This document shows, in pieces, positions 4,552 to 7,313 of a stretch of DNA of 7,313 nt. Where the stretch lies: positions 1 through 7,313 of the forward strand of contig CAKPFH010000051.1 in the NCBI GenBank assembly GCA_934153655.1. Direction: 5' to 3'. Each line of letters starts with the position of its first letter. Position 1 is the stretch's first letter. The notes below the pieces were generated by a model. It was not told the DNA's origin, searched no databases, and saw nothing but the letters and a program-made list of their open reading frames with translations. The position numbers and the translations under genes are program-made. This stretch comes from an uncultured Bacilli bacterium (GTDB lineage: Bacteria; Bacillota_I; Bacilli_A; RF39; UBA660).

Positions 4552-4781
4552 GTGATATAAGTGGTATTGATAGTCGCATTGTAGATATGTATTTGAAGGG
4601 TTATTCTATTAAATCAATAGTTGATTATGTTTTTAAGTATTCAAATAGAAATGTGCCTAAAAATTATAGTTTCGGTAATAGTTTTGTAGTTAATAAAAAA
4701 AAATATAGTCGCCTTGACTGTGATTTGTATGTTTCTAGGGTTATTCTTAATTATAATAGATATCGTCACTATATAGTATGA
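4548..4781 (+). CDS. Unknown 77-aa protein coupled to Zot
   Basis: The gene starts inside the Zot stop codon (ATGA), so it is translated by coupling, and ends the rightward structural operon. The protein is soluble, basic and Tyr/Ser-rich. IVDMYLKGYSIKSIVDYVF (about residues 11-29) looks like a helix-turn-helix with a G-S turn, and the C-terminal half ends LYVSRVILNYNRYRHYIV. A small DNA-binding regulator or ssDNA-packaging adaptor would fit the position beside the hairpin-rich region, but I do not recognise it and claim no function. Confidence 0.55.
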   Translation: MSDISGIDSRIVDMYLKGYSIKSIVDYVFKYSNRNVPKNYSFGNSFVVNKKKYSRLDCDLYVSRVILNYNRYRHYIV

Positions 4782-4886
4782 TTTGTTGTTTAGTGAATAT
4801 AACGCACGTAAGTGCGTAGGGGGGTACAATTAGCGAGTATTACATTTTCTTGCACCGCTAGAAAATGTATGCGTAGCGATTGTAGG

Positions 4887-4904
4887 AGGGGGATATATCC
4901 CCCT
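4887..4904. repeat. Perfect 18-bp palindrome with G5/C5 arms
   Basis: AGGGGGATATATCCCCCT is its own reverse complement and is the most GC-rich spot of the phage. It follows the 9-bp hairpin at 4841-4869 by 17 bases. On single-stranded DNA it would form a very stable short hairpin, or two strands could pair through it. It is a good candidate for the packaging or minus-origin core. Confidence 0.7.
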
Positions 4905-4927
4905 AAACAACCTCAAAAAAGAATAGT

Positions 4928-4980
4928 AAATCCCGCGCTATCTAACAAGCGGGATTTTAGGTCATATTTGACCATATTTT
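4928..4980 (+). terminator. Two hairpins before rep, the second followed by a T run
   Basis: AAATCCCGC (4928-4936) pairs with GCGGGATTT (4949-4957). Directly after it GGTCA (4960-4964) pairs with TGACC (4969-4973), followed by ATATTTTTT. Together they could terminate the structural operon before rep. They could also belong to the replication region. Confidence 0.45.
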
Positions 4981-5106
4981 TTCATTATTTTAAGGCTAAA
5001 AATGTTGGTAAGTATTGTGGTTGTAATGATTAAGCCTAGTTTACATTTATTTTTTATACTTTTTACCAATTTTTATGAAATTTTCTTAGTAGGTGGTTTT
5101 AAAAAT

Positions 5107-5997
5107 ATGGAAAAAGATGAATTTTATTCTGTTTATTTAACAGATAATAACATAACATATTCAATTGATATGTTAAGATTAAAAACTTATATTACATATG
5201 ATAAATTTAGTGAAGTAGAGTTCTTGATAAAAACTTCTTATAAGGATAAAGTAAAAAAATTTTGGTGTAGTGATAGGGTTATGTGTTTTAGATATAATTA
5301 TCTTATTGAGTTAGAGGAAGGTAAGAGTATTTACTTTGCATTTATGCATAATACAGAAAAGGTTAAGTTTGATAAAACAGAAAGTTTATATAATTTTACT
5401 ATAGAATTTAACCCTAATAAATTAAAAAAGAATTTATTGTTGTTGCATTTACTTAATATTTCAGGTAATTGGTATATTAAAAGTTATGATATGGCTTTTG
5501 ATGTTAATGTTAATATATTAGATTTAATTACAGATATGTCTGGTAAGAATTTTGAAAGAGTAGAGAATAGAGGGGGAGACAATCGTACGATCTATTTAGG
5601 AAAAAACGACGGAAGGGTAAAGATATATAATAAAAAACGTGAGAGTAATCTTAATATATTAGGTGATCTTACTAGAATAGAAATAAGTAGAACTATGGAA
5701 GACTTTGAGATAAGAAAAGTAAAAATATTAAATTATGATAACAATTTTCCGATAGTGTACTTAAATAATTACGTTTACAGTTTATCCGACTATGAAGATA
5801 AGACATTATTAGCGATTTTGTATGCAGTACAAAATGGTTTTGATATAAGGAATTTAACTAAGACTTACAGAAGTAAAATAAAGAAATTATTAGAAGGTGG
5901 TTATAAAATAAAGTTTAGTAATAAGGTTGCTACTGATTTATTACATAGAATTATATTTTATTATTTTATGCAAAATCAAAAAGTTGTATGGTGGTAG
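5107..5997 (+). CDS. Rolling-circle replication initiator (Rep_trans family)
   Basis: This 296-residue protein nicks the plus-strand origin and stays covalently bound through a tyrosine. I start at the ATG at 5107 because AGGTGG (5091-5096) precedes it; an upstream ATG at 5002 would add a hydrophobic, terminator-derived stretch with no ribosome site. Family landmarks are SYDMAFDV (126-133, metal/active-site strand), DNRTIYLGKNDGRVKIYNK (158-176) with Y163 as the likely catalytic tyrosine, and LTRIEIS (188-194) carrying the conserved acidic residue. The same family includes pT181-type plasmid initiators and RstA of CTXphi. The last codons (KVVWW) lie inside the right 82-bp repeat, directly upstream of its hairpin, so gene and origin overlap. 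With no integrase present, Rep may also act in integration or release. Confidence 0.85.
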   Translation: MEKDEFYSVYLTDNNITYSIDMLRLKTYITYDKFSEVEFLIKTSYKDKVKKFWCSDRVMCFRYNYLIELEEGKSIYFAFMHNTEKVKFDKTESLYNFTIEFNPNKLKKNLLLLHLLNISGNWYIKSYDMAFDVNVNILDLITDMSGKNFERVENRGGDNRTIYLGKNDGRVKIYNKKRESNLNILGDLTRIEISRTMEDFEIRKVKILNYDNNFPIVYLNNYVYSLSDYEDKTLLAILYAVQNGFDIRNLTKTYRSKIKKLLEGGYKIKFSNKVATDLLHRIIFYYFMQNQKVVWW

Positions 5998-6060
5998 GAA
6001 GGTGAGGCAATACGACGTATTTGCCTCAATATTTAATTTAACCTTATTGCACAAAATCAA
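5979..6060 (+). repeat. Right 82-bp direct repeat (attR-like), containing the rep 3' end
   Basis: It matches 360-441 at 80 of 82 positions (differences at 5994 and 6002). It begins inside the last codons of rep, includes its TAG at 5995-5997, then the hairpin 6003-6028 and an AT-rich tail ending GCACAAAATCAA. It marks the right prophage end. Confidence 0.85.
6003..6028 (+). other. Hairpin in right repeat, candidate Rep nick site
   Basis: It is identical to the hairpin at 384-409: TGAGGCAA-TAC and GTA-T-TTGCCTCA around a GAC loop. It starts 6 bases after the rep stop codon and has no U-run, so it is not a good terminator. Origin function is inferred from proximity to rep and its duplication at the other end. 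Confidence 0.5.
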
Positions 6061-6062
6061 TC

Positions 6063-6117
6063 TTTTGCGCAAAAAGAAGTAGGAGCAAAATATAAAACCA
6101 TACATATATGGTCCTAC
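6063..6117. repeat. Palindrome and hairpin at the right host junction
   Basis: TTTTGCGCAAAA (6063-6074) is a perfect 12-bp palindrome starting 3 bases outside the right repeat. Next to it GTAGG (6079-6083) and ACCATA (6097-6102) pair with TATGGTCCTAC (6107-6117), with 13 unpaired bases on the left arm and a CATA loop. These structures occur only on the right side, so they belong to the target DNA or to an older element. Confidence 0.5.
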
Positions 6118-6962
6118 CCGCAAAATCTTGCTAGTCCTTGTTATTACTACTATTTAAGCTATTTATTTTAACAACAAACTATATTACTTTCTTAATTATT
6201 TTTAATTATTCTTGGTTGGATTTTTTTTCATTATTGTAACCACATATTTTAAAAAATTTATATAACTTTAGATTATTTTTATCAAAATTTCACAAATCCC
6301 CATATTTTAACATTTTGCTCAATTATTCAAACAACAAGTTATATGTCTAAAAAATAAAAACGCCTTAAAATCGATTCTCGCGCGTCGTCTTTTTAGCCTT
6401 TTTAGAGCATTTTTTAATAAATGCCTGAAAATTCAGCATTTCTACTAAAATTATACAATAAACACTAAATTTATAAATTGACATATCTAATCATAAACAT
6501 ATAACTTGTTTAATTAAATATAAAAATGTCTTAAAATCGATTTTAGCGCTTTATAATTATAAAATTATATTATGGATTTGTAATCTAAAATTATATAATA
6601 TTTATAAAAAAATTTATTAAATTATTTTATTAAATTATAATGTAAAATTATTTACAAGCATTATTAACAAATGTTCGTTAATAAAAAATTATATGAAAAA
6701 TTTAACTTTACACAAAATTTTAAATTCTAAAATTTCTAAATCTTAATTACTAAATTTTTTTACTTTAAATTTTAAATTTATTTTTTTACTTTTAAGAAAT
6801 CTTTATTCTATATTTTATATAGAATAAACTTTTTATGTATTTATTTTTCTGTTTTAAAATTTATTTTAATATTTTAAATTTCTTTTTTATACTTTTTATA
6901 CATTTCTAAAAATAGCCTATTCCCCTATTCCCTACTTATTTCTTTGTATACATGAAAAAATA
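6118..6962. other. Gene-free, extremely AT-rich host DNA
   Basis: No reading frame of note occurs on either strand. Visible structure: AACAAGTTATATG (6333-6345) inverted at 6498-6510, CTTAAAATCGATT directly repeated at 6364-6376 and 6530-6542 with GCGC shortly after each copy, and an 11-bp hairpin at 6802-6828. Long A/T tracts dominate 6550-6960. I cannot assign a function. Confidence 0.5.
6802..6828. terminator. 11-bp hairpin, possible terminator
   Basis: TTTATTCTATA (6802-6812) pairs perfectly with TATAGAATAAA (6818-6828) around a TTTTA loop, followed on the plus strand by CTTTTTA. It lies about 135 bases beyond the end of the leftward gene at 6963. The arms are nearly pure A/T, so it could also be chance in such DNA. 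Confidence 0.3.
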
Positions 6963-7313
6963 CTATATAGCTTTTAAGTTATTCTTTTGCTGTGTTTGAA
7001 CAAAATTATTACTTAATAACTTGCCCAAACTACTTAAATTATCAATATTATTAGCTTTTGTATCAACTTGTTCAGCTTGTGATGCTAAAACTTGTTCATA
7101 AGTATACTTTAACATTGATATTTTCTCTTGTTTTTGCTCATCTGTAGCATCATTACTGTTAAGCATATATTCAAGATTATAACCATATAATTCTAATGCT
7201 CTCAAAATAAGTTCAACTTGTCCATCTAATAGATTTATTCCTTGACAAAATATAAATCAATATTCAAATAATAAGTTTTCTATATCTTTGATATTTTGTT
7301 TTTCATCAATTAT
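6963..7313 (-). pseudogene. Unknown host protein, C-terminal part, with an in-frame TGA
   Basis: The leftward frame is open from the right window edge to TAG at 6963 except for one TGA at 7257-7259. Between that TGA and 7205 the only conventional start is a TTG (7205) without a ribosome site. The protein reads naturally across the gap: NIKDIENLLFEY, stop, FIFCQGINLLDGQVELILRA. It continues with LELYGYNLEYMLNSNDATDE and a helical, Gln-rich end (NNFVQTQQKNNLKAI). It looks like a soluble helical protein; I do not recognise it. The TGA may be a nonsense mutation, a sequence error or a real short gene boundary. A general TGA reassignment is unlikely because the phage genes use TGG for Trp and no internal TGA. 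Confidence 0.4.

Larger units (their letters stand above)
4782..5106. other. Hairpin-rich intergenic region: candidate packaging signal and complementary-strand origin
   Basis: No credible gene lies here; the possible 73-aa frame across 4812-5033 is poor in hydrophobic order and has no ribosome site. Instead there are five hairpins: 4802-4817 (6 bp, GTAA loop), 4841-4869 (9 bp, 11-nt loop), 4887-4904 (perfect 18-bp palindrome), 4928-4957 (9 bp, 12-nt loop) and 4960-4973 (5 bp, then Ts). The stretch is clearly richer in G and C than its surroundings. Ff phages carry their packaging hairpin and minus-strand origin in just such an intergenic cluster. The function is inferred. Confidence 0.6.
360..6060 (+). 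mobile_element. Filamentous (inovirus-like) prophage, bounded by 82-bp direct repeats
   Basis: The interval has the size and gene set of a filamentous phage genome; one unit plus one repeat gives 5,619 bp. It contains a repressor, ssDNA-binding candidate, tiny coat-type membrane proteins, signal-peptide adhesin, pVI-like protein, Zot ATPase, hairpin-rich intergenic region and Rep initiator. All except the repressor point right. The ends are set by the direct repeats at 360-441 and 5979-6060, outside which gene content and composition change. No secretin, integrase or transposase is encoded. All phage reading frames look intact apart from the two-frame adhesin gene, so the prophage may be functional. 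Phage identity is secure; the exact recombination points inside the repeats are not visible. Confidence 0.88.

Noticed and set aside
4641..4829. 62-residue minus-strand frame
   Set aside because: It is antisense to the 77-aa gene, Ile/Thr-rich, with no ribosome site.
4812..5033. 73-residue plus frame in the intergenic region
   Set aside because: It reads through all five hairpins, has basic, Cys-rich composition unlike its neighbours, and the base structure is better explained as origin or packaging DNA.
360..6060. tRNA or CRISPR sequence at the junctions
   Set aside because: No cloverleaf-capable or TTCRA-type segment and no regularly spaced repeats are visible.
5941..6123. 60-residue minus frame over the right repeat
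   Set aside because: It is antisense to the rep 3' end and the repeat hairpin; no ribosome site.
7205..7313. Alternative genetic code (TGA as Trp or Gly)
   Set aside because: Only one in-frame TGA supports it. Phage and pyrophosphatase coding regions use TGG for Trp and contain no internal TGA, and two phage genes end with TGA.

Overview
The window holds an almost complete filamentous (inovirus-type) prophage of about 5.6 kb in the chromosome of a very AT-rich bacterium. The phage calls rest on a Zot/pI-type assembly ATPase, a Rep_trans-type rolling-circle initiator, a 49-residue coat-like protein, a signal-peptide/Cys/Gly-linker adhesin and a string of tiny membrane proteins in one strand order. 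Strong purine-rich ribosome sites, AT-ending codons and the absence of any outer-membrane secretin (pIV) suggest a low-GC, probably single-membrane host (Bacillota or relatives). The species cannot be named. The phage genes contain TGG tryptophans and no internal TGA, so the standard code applies.

Layout: 1-359 is host DNA, with the 3' half of a Ham1/RdgB-type NTP pyrophosphatase (frameshifted) and its terminator. An 82-bp sequence at 360-441 recurs at 5979-6060 (80/82 identical, offset 5,619 bp) and bounds the prophage. Inside, from the left: a gene-poor leader with a terminator; a leftward Xre-type repressor (680-895); a rightward promoter with three CGTGTAT boxes; a leader hairpin whose loop can pair with the first ribosome site; then a rightward operon: 44-aa protein, predicted ssDNA-binding protein, 43-aa membrane protein, 49-aa coat protein, strong terminator, pIII-like adhesin in two frames, pVI-like membrane protein, 58-aa membrane protein, Zot ATPase and a 77-aa unknown. 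A hairpin-rich intergenic region (4782-5106) follows, then rep, whose last codons lie inside the right repeat. From 6061 on is about 900 bp of extremely AT-rich non-coding DNA, then a leftward gene fragment interrupted by an in-frame TGA.

How it would work: Rep nicks an origin to make plus-strand circles, the ssDNA-binding protein coats them, and Zot with the small membrane proteins extrudes them through the coat, capped by the pIII-like adhesin. No integrase or transposase is present, so integration and escape depend either on a host recombinase or on Rep acting at the flanking repeats.

Two points stand out. First, the adhesin gene has a T_TTT_TTT slippery heptamer followed by a small stem-loop. 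A -1 shift there joins the signal peptide and N-domain to a Gly-rich linker and a repeat domain, whereas the unshifted frame ends in a segment closely resembling the C-terminus of the coat protein. Second, the flanking repeats each carry a strong hairpin just after the rep 3' end and could be duplicated rolling-circle origins that let a single prophage release circles without excision.
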